A stretch of 64,000 bases of DNA from Saccharothrix luteola (GCF_020859565.1 NZ_JAJHUO010000003.1:356945-420944), one strand, 5' to 3'. Shown: positions 18,319-27,944, numbered from the stretch's first letter. Numbers and translations: made by a program. The notes: a model not told the origin generated them from the letters alone.

Positions 18319-19227
18319 ATGATCGAAGTGAGGCAACTGACCAAGCGCTACCGCGCCACCCGGGCCGTGGACGGCCTCTCGTTCGAGGTGAAACCCGGCT
18401 ACGTCGCGGGCTTCCTCGGCCCCAACGGCGCGGGCAAGTCCACCACCATGCGGGCGATCCTCGGCCTCGACCGGCCGACCAGCGGCGAGGCGCTCGTCGA
18501 CGGTCGCCGGTACGCCGGGATGCGCCGGCCCATGCACCACGTCGGCGCGCTGCTCGACGCGGGTGCGGTGCACGGCGGCCGGTCCGCCTACGACCACCTC
18601 CGCGTGCTGGCCCGCAGCAACGGCATCAAGGACAGCCGGGTCGTCGCCACCCTGGAGCAGGTCGGCCTGGCGGGCGCGGCGAAGAGGCGCGTGGGCTCGC
18701 TGTCGCTCGGCATGAAGCAACGCCTCGGGGTGGCGGCGGCCCTGCTCGGCGACCCAGGCGTGCTGCTGTTCGACGAGCCGGTGAACGGCCTCGACCCGGA
18801 GGGCATCCGCTGGATCCGGCACCTGATGCGCGACCTGGCCCGCGAGGGCCGCACCGTGCTCGTGTCCAGCCACCTGATGAGCGAGATGGCCCTGACCGCC
18901 GACCGGGTGATCGTGATCGGCCGGGGCAGGCTGATCCTGGAGGCGTCCATGCAGGACCTCCAGGAGCAGTTCAAGAGGGACGTGCTGGTGCGCACCCCCG
19001 CGCCGGACGCCCTGGTGACCGCCTTGGCCGCCGCCGGCGCGAGAACCGCGTCCGAGGCCGGCGCCCTGCTCGTCCAGGGGCTGGAGGCCCCGGCCATCGC
19101 CGACCTCGCCGCGCGCAACGGCATCCCCATCCACGAACTGACCCCGCGCAGCGCGTCCCTGGAGGACGCCTACCTCGAGCTGACCGAGGACAGCGTGGAG
19201 TACCGCACCAAGGAGACCGCCCGATGA
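18319..19227 (+). CDS. ABC transporter ATP-binding protein
   Basis: 302 residues, DrrA/BcrA-type ATPase of an ABC-2 exporter. Walker A G-P-N-G-A-G-K-S-T-T at about residues 35-44, the signature L-S-L-G-M-K-Q-R near 134, Walker B V-L-L-F-D-E-P-V-N-G near 153, and the switch His in S-S-H-L near 189. The C-terminal about 80 residues form the extra domain of this subfamily. The ATGA overlap with the permease gene shows a two-gene operon. It is divergent from the sensor kinase of system 2 with palindromic sites between them. Confidence 0.94.
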   Translation: MIEVRQLTKRYRATRAVDGLSFEVKPGYVAGFLGPNGAGKSTTMRAILGLDRPTSGEALVDGRRYAGMRRPMHHVGALLDAGAVHGGRSAYDHLRVLARSNGIKDSRVVATLEQVGLAGAAKRRVGSLSLGMKQRLGVAAALLGDPGVLLFDEPVNGLDPEGIRWIRHLMRDLAREGRTVLVSSHLMSEMALTADRVIVIGRGRLILEASMQDLQEQFKRDVLVRTPAPDALVTALAAAGARTASEAGALLVQGLEAPAIADLAARNGIPIHELTPRSASLEDAYLELTEDSVEYRTKETAR

Positions 19228-19991
19228 CCGACGTGCTGAACTCGGAGCTGCTGAAGCTCCGCTCGGTCCGCTCGACCACCTACATCCTGATCGCCATCGC
19301 GGTGTGCCTGCTCGGCGGCGCGCTGGTGTCGTACCTGATGACGGCCGACTGGGACACCTCGCCGCCGGACCTGCAGCAGAAGTTCGGCGCCGCCGACCCG
19401 GGCGTGATGGTGGTCCCGTTCACCCAGTTCTCCCTGGGCGTGCTGGGCGCCCTGGCGATCACCTCGGAGTACGGCAGCGGGATGATCCGCACCGCCCTCG
19501 TCTCCGTGCCGCAGCGCAAGGCCTACCTGCTGGCCAAGACGGTCGTGGTGGCCGGCGCGTCCCTGCTCATCGGCCTGGCCACCGTGCTGCTCGCCTACCA
19601 GACCGGTGAGCTGATCACCGGCGACCGGCCCGAACCGATCTCGGCGTACAGCACGTTCGCCGACGCCCTGCCGACCCTCCTGGCGAACACCGCGTCGCTG
19701 GTCCTGCTCGCCCTGATCGGCCTGGGCCTGGGCTTCCTGCTCCGCTCCACGGCCGGCGCCCTGGTCTCGCTGTGCGCCCTGCTCTTCATCCTGCCGTCCC
19801 TGACCCTGATCCTGCCGCACCCCTGGAACGAACGGGTGTACTCCGTGATGCTGCCGGTCCTGGCGCCCCAGCTGTCAGGCGAATCACCGGGCGCACCCCT
19901 GTCACCACTGGCCGCCGGCCTGGTCATGCTGGTGTACCTGGCGCTGGCGCTGGGAGCGGGCACCGTCGCCCTCCTCCGCCGCGACGCCTAG
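19224..19991 (+). CDS. ABC-2 type transporter permease
   Basis: 255 residues with six predicted membrane spans; the start (V-L-N-S-E-L-L-K-L-R-S-V-R-S-T) is the usual amphipathic opening of ABC-2 permeases, followed by Q-F-S-L-G-V-L-G-A-L-A-I-T-S-E-Y-G-S-G-M-I-R-T, the conserved cytoplasmic loop that contacts the ATPase. It would form the exporter with the 18319 ATPase, with which it overlaps by four bases. Substrate unknown. Confidence 0.92.
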   Translation: MTDVLNSELLKLRSVRSTTYILIAIAVCLLGGALVSYLMTADWDTSPPDLQQKFGAADPGVMVVPFTQFSLGVLGALAITSEYGSGMIRTALVSVPQRKAYLLAKTVVVAGASLLIGLATVLLAYQTGELITGDRPEPISAYSTFADALPTLLANTASLVLLALIGLGLGFLLRSTAGALVSLCALLFILPSLTLILPHPWNERVYSVMLPVLAPQLSGESPGAPLSPLAAGLVMLVYLALALGAGTVALLRRDA

Positions 19992-20088
19992 CGCCCCGAC
20001 CACAATCGTGCAGCACTTCGGCGATGCGGAACCGGCCACCGGATCACCCCGCCACGGCGCCCGGCGGCTCCGAAGGTGGCCGGTTACC

Positions 20089-21018
20089 GTGTCGGACGTG
20101 CCCGACTTCGCCCTCGGCCTGGCCGCGCTCGGCCGCCCCGCCTACATCAACCTCGGCCGCGAGCGCGCGTTGCCCGAACACCGGGACGTGGACGCCATGC
20201 GCGCCCAGTGCCACGCCGTCCTGGACGCCGCCTACGAGGCGGGCGTGCGACGGGTCGACGCGGCCCGCTCCTACGGCCGCGCGGAGGAGTTCCTGGCCCA
20301 GTGGCTGGCCGCACGGGGCCACCAGGACGTGCAGGTGTCGAGCAAGTGGGGCTACGCCTACGTCGCCGACTGGCGGCGGGACGCGGACACGCACGAGGTG
20401 AAGGAGCACTCGGTCGAGCGCTTCACCCGGCAGTGGCGGGAGACCGAGGACCTGCTCGGCGCGCACGTCGGCCTCTACGACGTGCACTCGCTGACCTCCG
20501 ACAGCCCGCTGTTCGGCGACCTCGACCTGCTCCTCGCCCTGGGCGGCCTGCGCGACTCGGGCGTCCGCGTCGGCTTCTCCACCTCCGGCCCGCACCAGGG
20601 CGAGACGATCCGCCGCGCGTTGGAGCTCACCGTCGAGGGACGGCGGCTGTTCGACAGCGTCCAGTCCACCTGGAACGTCCTGGAAACCTCGGTGGGACCG
20701 GCGCTGGCGTTCGCCAAGGAGTCGGGCGCGGAGGTGTTCGTCAAGGAGGGCGTGGCCAACGGCAGGCTGGCCGTCGACCCGCCGCCCCGCGTGCGCGAGC
20801 TGGCCGACGAGCACGGCGTCGGCCCGGACGCCATCGCGTTGGCCGCCGTGCGCGCGCAACCGTGGGCCGACGTGGTGCTCTCGGGTGCGGCGAGCCCGGA
20901 CCAGCTGCGCGCCAACCTCGAGGCGCGGCACGTCGACCTGGCGCCGGACGAGCTCGCCGACTGCGCCGAGCCGGCCGAGCGGTACTGGGCTACTCGGGCG
21001 TCGCTGGCTTGGGAGTGA
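20089..21018 (+). CDS. aldo/keto reductase family oxidoreductase
   Basis: 309 residues forming a TIM barrel. The N-terminal G-L-A-A-L-G-R-P-A-Y strand and the catalytic-region R-V-D-A-A-R-S-Y-G-R-A-E-E-F (Asp and Tyr, about residues 52-65) are clear. The active-site Lys is in S-S-K-W-G-Y-A, and the usual His is at L-Y-D-V-H-S-L-T. NADPH-dependent carbonyl reduction is the family reaction; the substrate is unknown. The length is near the family norm of 310-330. GTG 20089 is chosen; GTG 20098 is also possible. The 3' end overlaps the convergent 20990 gene by 29 bases. Confidence 0.88.
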   Translation: MSDVPDFALGLAALGRPAYINLGRERALPEHRDVDAMRAQCHAVLDAAYEAGVRRVDAARSYGRAEEFLAQWLAARGHQDVQVSSKWGYAYVADWRRDADTHEVKEHSVERFTRQWRETEDLLGAHVGLYDVHSLTSDSPLFGDLDLLLALGGLRDSGVRVGFSTSGPHQGETIRRALELTVEGRRLFDSVQSTWNVLETSVGPALAFAKESGAEVFVKEGVANGRLAVDPPPRVRELADEHGVGPDAIALAAVRAQPWADVVLSGAASPDQLRANLEARHVDLAPDELADCAEPAERYWATRASLAWE

Positions 21019-21286
21019 GCCTGACGGTGCCCGAGTCGAGGTCCACCGGCCCGCGCGGCGGCGCGCCCGCCTCCTCGTCCTCGCCCAGCATCAACGTCAC
21101 CTGGCGCTGCTCCAGCTCGACGTGCTTGCCGCCGTGGAACAGGGTGGTGAACTCGTCCATCGCGGTCGCGGACACGACCGGGTGACCCTTGCGCCGGCGA
21201 ACCCACTTCCACAGCCGCTCGCCGGAAGCGAGGCCGAGCAGCAGCAGGGCGAGGCCGGGAATCGACATCGCGAACATCATGCCCAT
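20990..21286 (-). CDS. small single-span membrane protein (DUF6191-like)
   Basis: 98 residues. An N-terminal hydrophobic helix (residues 2-22), a basic W-K-W-V-R-R-R-K segment, then a soluble tail with M-D-E-F-T-T-L-F-H-G-G-K-H-V-E-L-E-Q-R-Q and a closing V-D-L-D-S-G-T-V. This composition and order match small actinobacterial membrane proteins I know as DUF6191; the assignment is from memory and no function is established. ATG 21286 has GGAG eight bases upstream and overlaps the end of the upstream Nudix gene by 10 bases, so the two are probably co-transcribed. Confidence 0.7.
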   Translation of the reverse strand: MGMMFAMSIPGLALLLLGLASGERLWKWVRRRKGHPVVSATAMDEFTTLFHGGKHVELEQRQVTLMLGEDEEAGAPPRGPVDLDSGTVRLTPKPATPE

Positions 21287-21771
21287 CGGAACCACTCCAG
21301 GATCAGGGCCCGACCGTCCGGCACGACCGGCCACCCGGGGTCCTCCGCCAACGCCCGCACCTCGTCCGCCCCCATCCAGCCGCCCCACGCCACCTCCTCC
21401 GGCTGGTGGACGAACGGCCCGTCGCTGCGCACGTCGTAAACGTGCGCGAAGTAGCGAATGGTTCCGTCCACGAACGGCGTCCTGAACCGGAACCGCGGCG
21501 TCGCCGAGATCCCCAGCTCCTCGGCCAACTCCCGCACCGCGCACTCGTCCGGCGTCTCACCCGCCGCGACGACACCGCCGCACGTCGGGTCGTACAGCCC
21601 GGGGTAGACGTCCTTGGTGTCGGTGCGCCGGTGCACGTACAGCCGGGTCCCGTCGAGAGAGCGCACGACGATCGCCGCGCACGCGTGCCACAGGCCTTCC
21701 GCGCGCATCCGGGCGCGCGTCGCCGTGCCGATAGGCGTGCCTTCCGCGTCCACCACTACCACGTGCTCCAC
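21277..21771 (-). CDS. Nudix hydrolase (IDI/YfcD-like)
   Basis: 164 residues. The Nudix box is complete: G66-x5-E72-x7-R80-E81-L-x-E84-E85-x-G87, within G-G-V-V-A-A-G-E and V-R-E-L-A-E-E-L-G-I. The N-terminal E-H-V-V-V-V-D-A-E-G-T-P-I-G and a W-H-A-C-A-A-I-V-V strand are typical of the isopentenyl-diphosphate-isomerase-like Nudix group, most of which hydrolyse nucleoside diphosphate derivatives. GTG 21771 is selected because GAGGA lies seven bases upstream; an earlier GTG at 21795 lacks a site. Divergent from the FtsX-type permease at 21876. Confidence 0.88.
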   Translation of the reverse strand: MEHVVVVDAEGTPIGTATRARMRAEGLWHACAAIVVRSLDGTRLYVHRRTDTKDVYPGLYDPTCGGVVAAGETPDECAVRELAEELGISATPRFRFRTPFVDGTIRYFAHVYDVRSDGPFVHQPEEVAWGGWMGADEVRALAEDPGWPVVPDGRALILEWFRWA

Positions 21772-21875
21772 GCCAAGATCCTCCCCAGGTAGCACCGGGC
21801 CGTGCTACCTCGGGCCGACGCCTGCCGACGCCTCCGGTTCCTAACGTCGTGGCGTTCGCGTCACGAGGAGGAGTT

Positions 21876-24350
21876 GTGCCCACATCCCTGCGGCTCGCGG
21901 TCGCCGAGTTCCGCAACCGACCCGGTCGCGCCGCGCTGCCCGGCGTCGCCCTGGTGGTCGGCGTCGCCTGCCTGCTGGCCGCCCTGATGCTCAGCGACGC
22001 GATGGTGCGAGCCACGAACGACGGCGCGCCCACCGTGCCCGCCGGCGTGGACCTCGTGGTCCGCCCGCCGCTCCACTCGGACGTGGTTCTCGACCAGGCG
22101 ACCGCCGATCGGGTGGCGCAGGTCCCCGGTGTGACGGTGGCACAACCGATCCGCGAGGTCCGCGCCGACCTGCTGCTGGAGGACGGCCGGGCGGGCGACC
22201 GGCGCGCCACCGCCGACATCGAGCCGGACCGGGACGACCTGCACCGCGTGCCGATCCTGGAGGGCCGCTCACCCGGCTCGGACGGCGAGATCGCGGTCGA
22301 CCGGGTCACCGCCTACGAGCACGGCCTCAAGCCGGGCGCCTCCGTGCGGGTGGCCGACGCGGCGGGCAAGCCGCTGGACGTCGTCGTCCGGGGCATCACC
22401 AAGCGCGGCTCGCTCGGCGAGGAGCCGATGATCGTGGTCGGCGAGGGCCTGGCCGCCAAGCTCGGCGGCGAGCCCCGGGTCGAGGCGATCTACGTGGTCG
22501 GCGGCGACCGCGACGCCGTCGCGCGGGCCGCCGGTGAGGGCTTCCCGGTGGACACCAGGGCGGCGATCGCCGCGGAGCCGCCCAACAACGACCTGGCGGC
22601 CGTGCTGCTGCCGTTCAGCATCCTGGCGCTGGCCACGTCCGTCTTCGTCGCCTCCGCCACCTACCGCGCCGTCTACGCGCAACGCCAGCGGCACACCGCG
22701 CTGCTGCGCTGCCTCGGCGCGCACCGCGGACCGCTGGTCTGGGCGAACCTCTTCGAAGCGCTGCTCACCGGCGCGGTCGCGGGTGTGGTGGGCGCGGTGC
22801 TCGGCGGGTCGGTGGCGTGGCTGCTGGCCAGGCTGTTCGACGCCACCGGCCTGTCCTCGCTGCTCGGCGCGGTCGAGCTGAGCCCGCCGCTGCTGCCGAC
22901 GGTCGGCAAGCTGGTGATCGGCGTCGTCACGGCGGCCACGCTCAGCGCGTTCGCCGCGGTCCGGCCCGCGCTGGCCGCCGCGCGCATCTCGCCGCTCGCG
23001 GCACTGCGGACGTCCGAAGGCCAGACGCCCGACCAGGCCGTGGTGCGCCGCCGGCGGATCTTCGGCATCGTCCTCGTCGTCACCGCCGCGGCCATGGCGG
23101 CGCTGGCGGTCCTCGCGAGCGGCTCGCTGGCGGCGATCTTCCTGGTCCTGTTCTCCGGCATCACCGCCGTGTTCGGCCTGTTCGGCGTGCTCGGACCGGT
23201 GGTCGTGCCCGCGCTCGGCCGGATCTTCGGCACGGTCGCGAGCCGCTTCGGCGGCGCGCAGTGGAAGCTGGCCGCCGCGGAGGTGCGCCGGGTGCCGCAG
23301 CGCTCCGCGTCGGTGGCGATGCCGCTGCTCCTGGCCGCCGCCATGGTCACGTTCTTCGCCGTCACGGTGGGGTCGGCGCAGCGCGTGGAGGACGAGTTCA
23401 GCAACGAGCCGCGGCCCGACGCCGTGGTCGCCGACTCCGGTGGCCGCGCGCTCGCCGGCGGTGTCGGCGCGGCGGCCAACCGCCCGGAAGCGGCGACCAC
23501 GGTCGTGCTGCACGGTGTCGTCACCGAGCAGCGCGACGCCGAGGGCCACACGTTCCCGACCCAGGTCGTCGGCGCCGACCACGAGCGCGTGCGCGAGTGG
23601 CTGACCAGGCAGGACGTCGACGCCAGGGACTTCGCGCCGGGCGCCGTCCTGCTCGACGAGTGGTACGCCGAGCGGTTCGGCGCGCAGGTCGGCAAGCCGT
23701 TCACGGTCGAGGGACTGCCTGGCGGACCGCGCACCGGCACCGTCGCCGGCACGTTCGCCGGCTCGCTGCTCGACGGGGCCGACGTGGTGCTGGCCGAACC
23801 GGACCTCGCGCCCGCCACCAAGGTGCTGGTGGCGTTCGGACCGGGCGCGGACCCGGCCGCCTACGAGGCAGGCGTGCGGTCGGCGCTGGCCGATTCGCCC
23901 ACCGTTCTGGTGAAGACCAAGGCCGAGACGGACGCGCGGAACCAGCGCTACCTCGACCTGGGGATCGTGATGCTGATGGTGCTGCTGGGGCTGTCCGTCG
24001 CGGTCGCGGTGACCGGCATCGGGACCGCGTTGACGATCTCCGTGCAGGAGCGGCGCAAGGAGCTGGCGCTGCGACGCGCGCTCGGCGTGACCAAGGGTGG
24101 CCTGCAAGGTGGCGTGGTGGCCGAAGCGGTGCTGTTGGCGCTGGTGGGCGTGCTGGGCGGGGGCGTGTTCGGCCTCGTCTACGCGGAGCTGACGCTGGCC
24201 GCCGTCGGCCTGTTCGTGTGGCCCACGGCGGCGGTGCTCCCGCTGCTGGTCGGCGGCGCGGGCGTGGTGGTCCTGGCGGTGCTCGCGGCGTTCGGGCCCG
24301 CCCGCGGCGCGTCCCGGATCAGGCCCGCCGCGGGGCTCGCGGCCGGCTGA
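21876..24350 (+). CDS. FtsX/MacB-type ABC transporter permease
   Basis: 824 residues with the eight-to-ten-span layout of long actinobacterial FtsX-domain permeases. There is an N-terminal span (residues 20-40), an extracellular domain of about 200 residues, three spans holding the first FtsX domain (G-A-H-R-G-P-L-V-W-A-N-L-F-E-A and R-P-A-L-A-A-A-R-I-S-P-L-A-A-L-R), two central spans, a second extracellular domain, and the second FtsX domain near residues 690-820 (V-Q-E-R-R-K-E-L-A-L-R-R-A-L-G-V-T-K-G). Such proteins export lipids or lipoproteins with a separate ATPase, which is not adjacent here. GTG 21876 follows GAGGAGGAG. Confidence 0.9.
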   Translation: MPTSLRLAVAEFRNRPGRAALPGVALVVGVACLLAALMLSDAMVRATNDGAPTVPAGVDLVVRPPLHSDVVLDQATADRVAQVPGVTVAQPIREVRADLLLEDGRAGDRRATADIEPDRDDLHRVPILEGRSPGSDGEIAVDRVTAYEHGLKPGASVRVADAAGKPLDVVVRGITKRGSLGEEPMIVVGEGLAAKLGGEPRVEAIYVVGGDRDAVARAAGEGFPVDTRAAIAAEPPNNDLAAVLLPFSILALATSVFVASATYRAVYAQRQRHTALLRCLGAHRGPLVWANLFEALLTGAVAGVVGAVLGGSVAWLLARLFDATGLSSLLGAVELSPPLLPTVGKLVIGVVTAATLSAFAAVRPALAAARISPLAALRTSEGQTPDQAVVRRRRIFGIVLVVTAAAMAALAVLASGSLAAIFLVLFSGITAVFGLFGVLGPVVVPALGRIFGTVASRFGGAQWKLAAAEVRRVPQRSASVAMPLLLAAAMVTFFAVTVGSAQRVEDEFSNEPRPDAVVADSGGRALAGGVGAAANRPEAATTVVLHGVVTEQRDAEGHTFPTQVVGADHERVREWLTRQDVDARDFAPGAVLLDEWYAERFGAQVGKPFTVEGLPGGPRTGTVAGTFAGSLLDGADVVLAEPDLAPATKVLVAFGPGADPAAYEAGVRSALADSPTVLVKTKAETDARNQRYLDLGIVMLMVLLGLSVAVAVTGIGTALTISVQERRKELALRRALGVTKGGLQGGVVAEAVLLALVGVLGGGVFGLVYAELTLAAVGLFVWPTAAVLPLLVGGAGVVVLAVLAAFGPARGASRIRPAAGLAAG

Positions 24351-24390
24351 AACGTGACCTGGGTCCGGGCGGTGTGTCGGTGGGAGGTCG

Positions 24391-24402
24391 TAGTCTGCGT
24401 AC
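24391..24402 (+). promoter_or_regulatory. -10 hexamer for a leaderless dop transcript
   Basis: TAGTCT (24391-24396) matches the actinobacterial TAnnnT -10 element and ends exactly six bases before the dop ATG. The only Shine-Dalgarno-like sequence (GGGAGG, about 15 bases upstream) is too far away. No convincing -35 is visible. The same geometry occurs before pafA. Confidence 0.5.
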
Positions 24403-25896
24403 ATGCGGCGGATCATGGGAACCGAAGTCGAGTACGGCATCTCGGTGCCGGGTGACGCGACGGCGAACCCGGTGCTCACCTCGACACAGGTCGTGCTGGC
24501 CTACGCGGCGGCCGCCGACATACCGCGGGCGCGCCGGGCGCGCTGGGACTACGAGGTCGAATCGCCGCTGCGCGACGCGCGCGGCTTCGACCTCGGCACG
24601 CCCGGCGGCCACCCGGGCGACAGCGATGTCGAGGACCTGGGCGCGGCCAACGTCATCCTCACCAACGGCGCGCGCCTCTACGTCGACCACGCGCACCCCG
24701 AGTACTCCGCGCCCGAGGTCACCAACGCGCGCGACGCGGTGATCTGGGACAAGGCGGGGGAGCGGGTCATGGAGGAGGCCGCGATGCGCGCGGCCACCGT
24801 CCCCGGCCAGCCCCGCCTGCAGCTCTACAAGAACAACGTGGACGGCAAGGGCGCCAGCTACGGCACGCACGAGAACTACCTGATGCAGCGCAGCACGCCG
24901 TTCACCGCGGTGATCGCCGGGCTCACGCCGTTCTTCGCGTCGCGCCAGGTCGTGGTCGGCTCCGGCCGCGTCGGCCTCGGCGCGGCCGGCGAGGAGGCGG
25001 GCTACCAGCTGTCCCAGCGGTCCGACTACATCGAGGTCGAGGTCGGCCTGGAGACCACGCTCAAGCGCGGCATCATCAACACCCGCGACGAGCCGCACGC
25101 CGACGCGGACAAGTACCGCCGGCTGCACGTCATCATCGGCGACGCGAACCTCGCCGAGTACTCCACCTACATCAAGTGCGGCTCCACCTCGCTCGTGCTC
25201 GACATGATCGAGGCCGGCCGCCGGTTCGACGACCTGCGGTTGCAGGAACCGGTCCGGGCCGTGCACCAGATCAGCCACGACCCGACCCTCAAGGTCAAGG
25301 TCGAGCTGGCGAGCGGGCGCAAGTTCACCGGATTGGACCTGCAGTTCGCCTACTACGAGCGCGCCGCCGCGTTCATCGAGCAGGAGGGCTACGGCGACCG
25401 GGACGTGCTGCGCGTGTGGGGCGAGGTGCTCGACGCGCTGGCCCGCGACCCGCAGGAGTGCGCCGACCGCCTCGACTGGGTGGCGAAGCTGCGGTTGCTC
25501 GAAGGCTATCGCGCCCGGGACGGCCTGGCCTGGGGCTCGCCCCGGCTGTCGCTGGTCGACCTGCAGTACTCCGACGTGCGGCTGGACAAGGGCCTGTACA
25601 ACCGGCTGGTGGCCCGCGGTTCGATGAAACGCCTGGTCAGCGAGGAGGAGGTGCGGGCGGCCATCCTCTCGCCGCCCGAGGACACCCGCGCCTACTTCCG
25701 CGGTCGGTGCCTGGAGCGCTACCCCACTTCGGTGGCCGCCGCGTCGTGGGATTCGGTGATCTTCGACCTCGGTCGTGAATCACTGGTCCGCATCCCCACC
25801 CTGGAGCCGCTGCGCGGCACGAAAGCGCACGTCGGAGCCCTGCTGGAGGCCTCCGACACGGCCGAGCAACTGGTGGAGGCGCTCACCCGGGGCTGA
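24403..25896 (+). CDS. dop: depupylase/deamidase Dop
   Basis: 497 residues (family about 500). It belongs to the carboxylate-amine ligase-like fold shared with PafA. Metal-binding Glu in G-T-E-V-E-Y-G (residues 8 and 10), the Dop-specific loop (about residues 38-80), and Asp95 in [11 protein letters not shown], the residue used for amide hydrolysis. N-T-R-D-E-P-H-A-D follows in the nucleotide region. Dop removes Pup from substrates and, where Pup ends in Gln, deamidates it. Here Pup already ends in Glu, so depupylation should be its needed role. It is immediately upstream of pup, after an intervening promoter. Confidence 0.96.
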   Translation: MRRIMGTEVEYGISVPGDATANPVLTSTQVVLAYAAAADIPRARRARWDYEVESPLRDARGFDLGTPGGHPGDSDVEDLGAANVILTNGARLYVDHAHPEYSAPEVTNARDAVIWDKAGERVMEEAAMRAATVPGQPRLQLYKNNVDGKGASYGTHENYLMQRSTPFTAVIAGLTPFFASRQVVVGSGRVGLGAAGEEAGYQLSQRSDYIEVEVGLETTLKRGIINTRDEPHADADKYRRLHVIIGDANLAEYSTYIKCGSTSLVLDMIEAGRRFDDLRLQEPVRAVHQISHDPTLKVKVELASGRKFTGLDLQFAYYERAAAFIEQEGYGDRDVLRVWGEVLDALARDPQECADRLDWVAKLRLLEGYRARDGLAWGSPRLSLVDLQYSDVRLDKGLYNRLVARGSMKRLVSEEEVRAAILSPPEDTRAYFRGRCLERYPTSVAAASWDSVIFDLGRESLVRIPTLEPLRGTKAHVGALLEASDTAEQLVEALTRG

Positions 25897-25940
25897 TCAA
25901 CAGACCCGAGTGGCAGGCGCAGGATGTCGTACCTGGTGGG

Positions 25941-25946
25941 TAGTGT
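25941..25946 (+). promoter_or_regulatory. candidate -10 for the pup-prcBA operon
   Basis: TAGTGT fits TAnnnT, 34 bases before the pup ATG in the 84-bp dop-pup gap. The local AT content rises here (TAGTGTTTAA). No clear -35 is visible. Confidence 0.4.
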
Positions 25947-25980
25947 TTAACTCGCAGGACCCGAAGACCGGGAGGTCGAC

Positions 25981-26175
25981 ATGGCCCAGGAACAGGTTCA
26001 GCGCCAAGGCGGCGGTGACGGCGACGAGAACGGCGACGGCGCGGCCGGCGCCGGCCAGGAACGCCGGGAGAAGCTCGGCGAGGACGTCGACGCCATCCTC
26101 GACGAGATCGACGACGTCCTCGAGGAGAACGCCGAGGACTTCGTCCGCGCGTACGTGCAAAAGGGCGGCGAGTAG
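25981..26175 (+). CDS. pup: prokaryotic ubiquitin-like protein Pup, encoded with C-terminal Glu
   Basis: 64 residues, acidic and largely disordered, with the conserved C-terminal helix region [19 protein letters not shown] (about residues 37-55) that binds the Mpa coiled coil. It ends Lys-Gly-Gly-Glu; the codon is GAG followed by TAG. The side-chain carboxylate of that Glu is what PafA joins to lysines of target proteins. In mycobacteria the gene encodes Gln and Dop converts it, whereas this form is ready for ligation as made. ATG 25981 has GGGAGG five bases upstream. It is first in the pup-prcB-prcA series. Confidence 0.97.
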   Translation: MAQEQVQRQGGGDGDENGDGAAGAGQERREKLGEDVDAILDEIDDVLEENAEDFVRAYVQKGGE

Positions 26176-26209
26176 GAAGCCGCCGGCGGGACAGGAGAGA
26201 AACCCACAC

Positions 26210-27058
26210 ATGGACCACAGCTCGACCGGGCACTACCCGGCCGCGTCGCTGCCCCCGGCCTACCTCAGGCCGGGGTCGTCGTCGTTCACCGATTTCCTCC
26301 GCGCCCAGGCCCCCGAACTGCTGCCGTCGAGCCGCACCCTGCCCGAGGGCAGCGCGGTGCAGGCCCCGCACGGCACGACCATCGTCGCCCTCACGTTCAA
26401 GGGCGGCGTGGTGATCGCGGGCGACCGGCGCGCCACGATGGGCAACGTGATCGCCCAGCGCGACATGAAGAAGGTGTTCATCACCGACGACCACTCGGCG
26501 GTGGGTATCGCCGGCACGGCGGGCATCGCGGTCGAGATCGTCCGGCTCTACGCGGTCGAGCTCCGGCACTACGAGAAGATCGAGGGCGTCTCGCTGTCGC
26601 TGGACGGCAAGGCGAACCGGCTCTCCGCGATGATCAAGGGCAACCTCGACGCCGCGCTCGCCGGCTTGGCGGTCGTGCCGCTGTTCGCGGGCTTCGACGT
26701 CGACGCGCCGGACCCGGACCGCGCCGGCCGCATCATCTCCTACGACGTGACCGGCGGGCGGTACGAGGAGTCGCAGGGCTACCAGGCCGTCGGCTCCGGT
26801 TCGCTGTTCGCGAAGTCGGCGATGAAGAAGCTGTACGACCCGGACGCGGACGCGGAAGCCGCCACCAGGACCGCGATCGAGGCGTTGTACGACGCGGCCG
26901 ACGACGACTCGGGCACCGGCGGCCCGGACGTGATCCGCAAGATCTACCCGGTCGTCGTGACGATCACCGCCGAGGGCGCGGCCCACCTGTCCGACGCGGA
27001 CACCGCGACGTTGGCCGAGTCGGTCGTCGAGGGCCGCAAGGCCAGGCCGGCGGGCTGA
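26210..27058 (+). CDS. prcB: 20S proteasome beta subunit PrcB
   Basis: 282 residues including a 55-residue propeptide. Autocleavage occurs at H-G | T-T-I-V-A-L, leaving Thr56 as the N-terminal nucleophile; D-R-R-A-T-M-G (Asp about 72) and G-V-V-I-A-G-D follow, with Lys in M-K-K-V-F-I and S-G-S-L-F-A-K completing the active site. Beta subunits form the two inner rings of the proteasome that degrade pupylated proteins. ATG 26210 has AGGAGAGA upstream. It lies 34 bases after pup and 55 before prcA, so one operon is expected. Confidence 0.97.
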   Translation: MDHSSTGHYPAASLPPAYLRPGSSSFTDFLRAQAPELLPSSRTLPEGSAVQAPHGTTIVALTFKGGVVIAGDRRATMGNVIAQRDMKKVFITDDHSAVGIAGTAGIAVEIVRLYAVELRHYEKIEGVSLSLDGKANRLSAMIKGNLDAALAGLAVVPLFAGFDVDAPDPDRAGRIISYDVTGGRYEESQGYQAVGSGSLFAKSAMKKLYDPDADAEAATRTAIEALYDAADDDSGTGGPDVIRKIYPVVVTITAEGAAHLSDADTATLAESVVEGRKARPAG

Positions 27059-27113
27059 GCGCCGTGTCGACCCCCATCCCCACCCGCATCCGCCGAGCCC
27101 GGGAGCCGCAGCA

Positions 27114-27929
27114 GTGACGATGCCGTTGTACGCCTCACCCGAGCAGATCCTCCGCGACCGCGCGGAGTACGCCCGGAAGGGCATCGCCCGAGGCCGGAGC
27201 GTCGTCGTGCTCCGGTACGCCGACGGCGTGCTGTTCGTGGCGGAGAACCCGTCCGCGACCCTGCACAAGGTGTCCGAGATCTACGACCGCATCGCGTTCG
27301 CCGCGGTCGGCCGCTACAGCGAGTTCGAGAACCTGCGGCAGGCGGGCATCCGGTTCGCCGACATCCGCGGGTACCAGAACGACCCGCGCGACGTGACGGG
27401 CCGCTCGCTGGCGAACGTCTACGCCCAGACGCTGGGCTCGATCTTCGCCGAGCAGATCAAGCCGCTCGAGGTCGAGCTCTGCGTGGCCGAGGTGGGCACG
27501 GACCCCGAGCAGGACACGCTGTACCGCCTGACCTACGACGGCTCGATCTTCGAAGAGCCGCAGTACGCCGTGATGGGCGGCCAGGCCGAGGCGACGGGCA
27601 CCGCCCTCAAGGACGCCTACACCGAGGCGCAGCCGCTGGCCGAGGCCGTGCGCACCGCGGTGAAGGCCCTCAGCGCCGGCAGCACCACCACCGGCAACGG
27701 CAAGCCCGACCTCCTCGACCGCGGCAAGCTGGAGGTCGCGGTCCTGGAGCGCGCCCGGCCACGTCGGGCGTTCCGCCGCATCACGGGCGCCGCGCTGGCG
27801 GCCCTGCTGCCCGGTGACGACCCGGCGCCGAGCGAGGCCGAAGTCGAGGCCGAGGCGCCGCCCGCCAAGGGCGGCAAGAAGAAGCCGGTGACGGACGTGA
27901 ACCTGCCGCCGAACGACGACAAGCCGTAG
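27114..27929 (+). CDS. prcA: 20S proteasome alpha subunit PrcA
   Basis: 271 residues from GTG 27114, or 269 from ATG 27120, which gives the more usual start M-P-L-Y-A-S-P-E-Q. The alpha-type N-terminal gate segment is followed by [14 protein letters not shown] and V-L-F-V-A-E-N-P-S, then [16 protein letters not shown]. No catalytic Thr, as expected. Alpha rings cap the beta rings and receive the Mpa tail. The C-terminal about 50 residues, after [10 protein letters not shown], are a charged Glu/Lys-rich tail, longer than the core needs. A 15-bp hairpin terminator follows. Confidence 0.97.
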   Translation: MTMPLYASPEQILRDRAEYARKGIARGRSVVVLRYADGVLFVAENPSATLHKVSEIYDRIAFAAVGRYSEFENLRQAGIRFADIRGYQNDPRDVTGRSLANVYAQTLGSIFAEQIKPLEVELCVAEVGTDPEQDTLYRLTYDGSIFEEPQYAVMGGQAEATGTALKDAYTEAQPLAEAVRTAVKALSAGSTTTGNGKPDLLDRGKLEVAVLERARPRRAFRRITGAALAALLPGDDPAPSEAEVEAEAPPAKGGKKKPVTDVNLPPNDDKP

Positions 27930-27944
27930 GTCCCGCAACCGACC

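Noticed and set aside
22269..24479. 736-residue antisense frame to the FtsX-type permease
   Set aside because: Low-complexity Arg/Gly/Gln/Ala composition; the opposite strand has clear membrane-protein logic and motifs.
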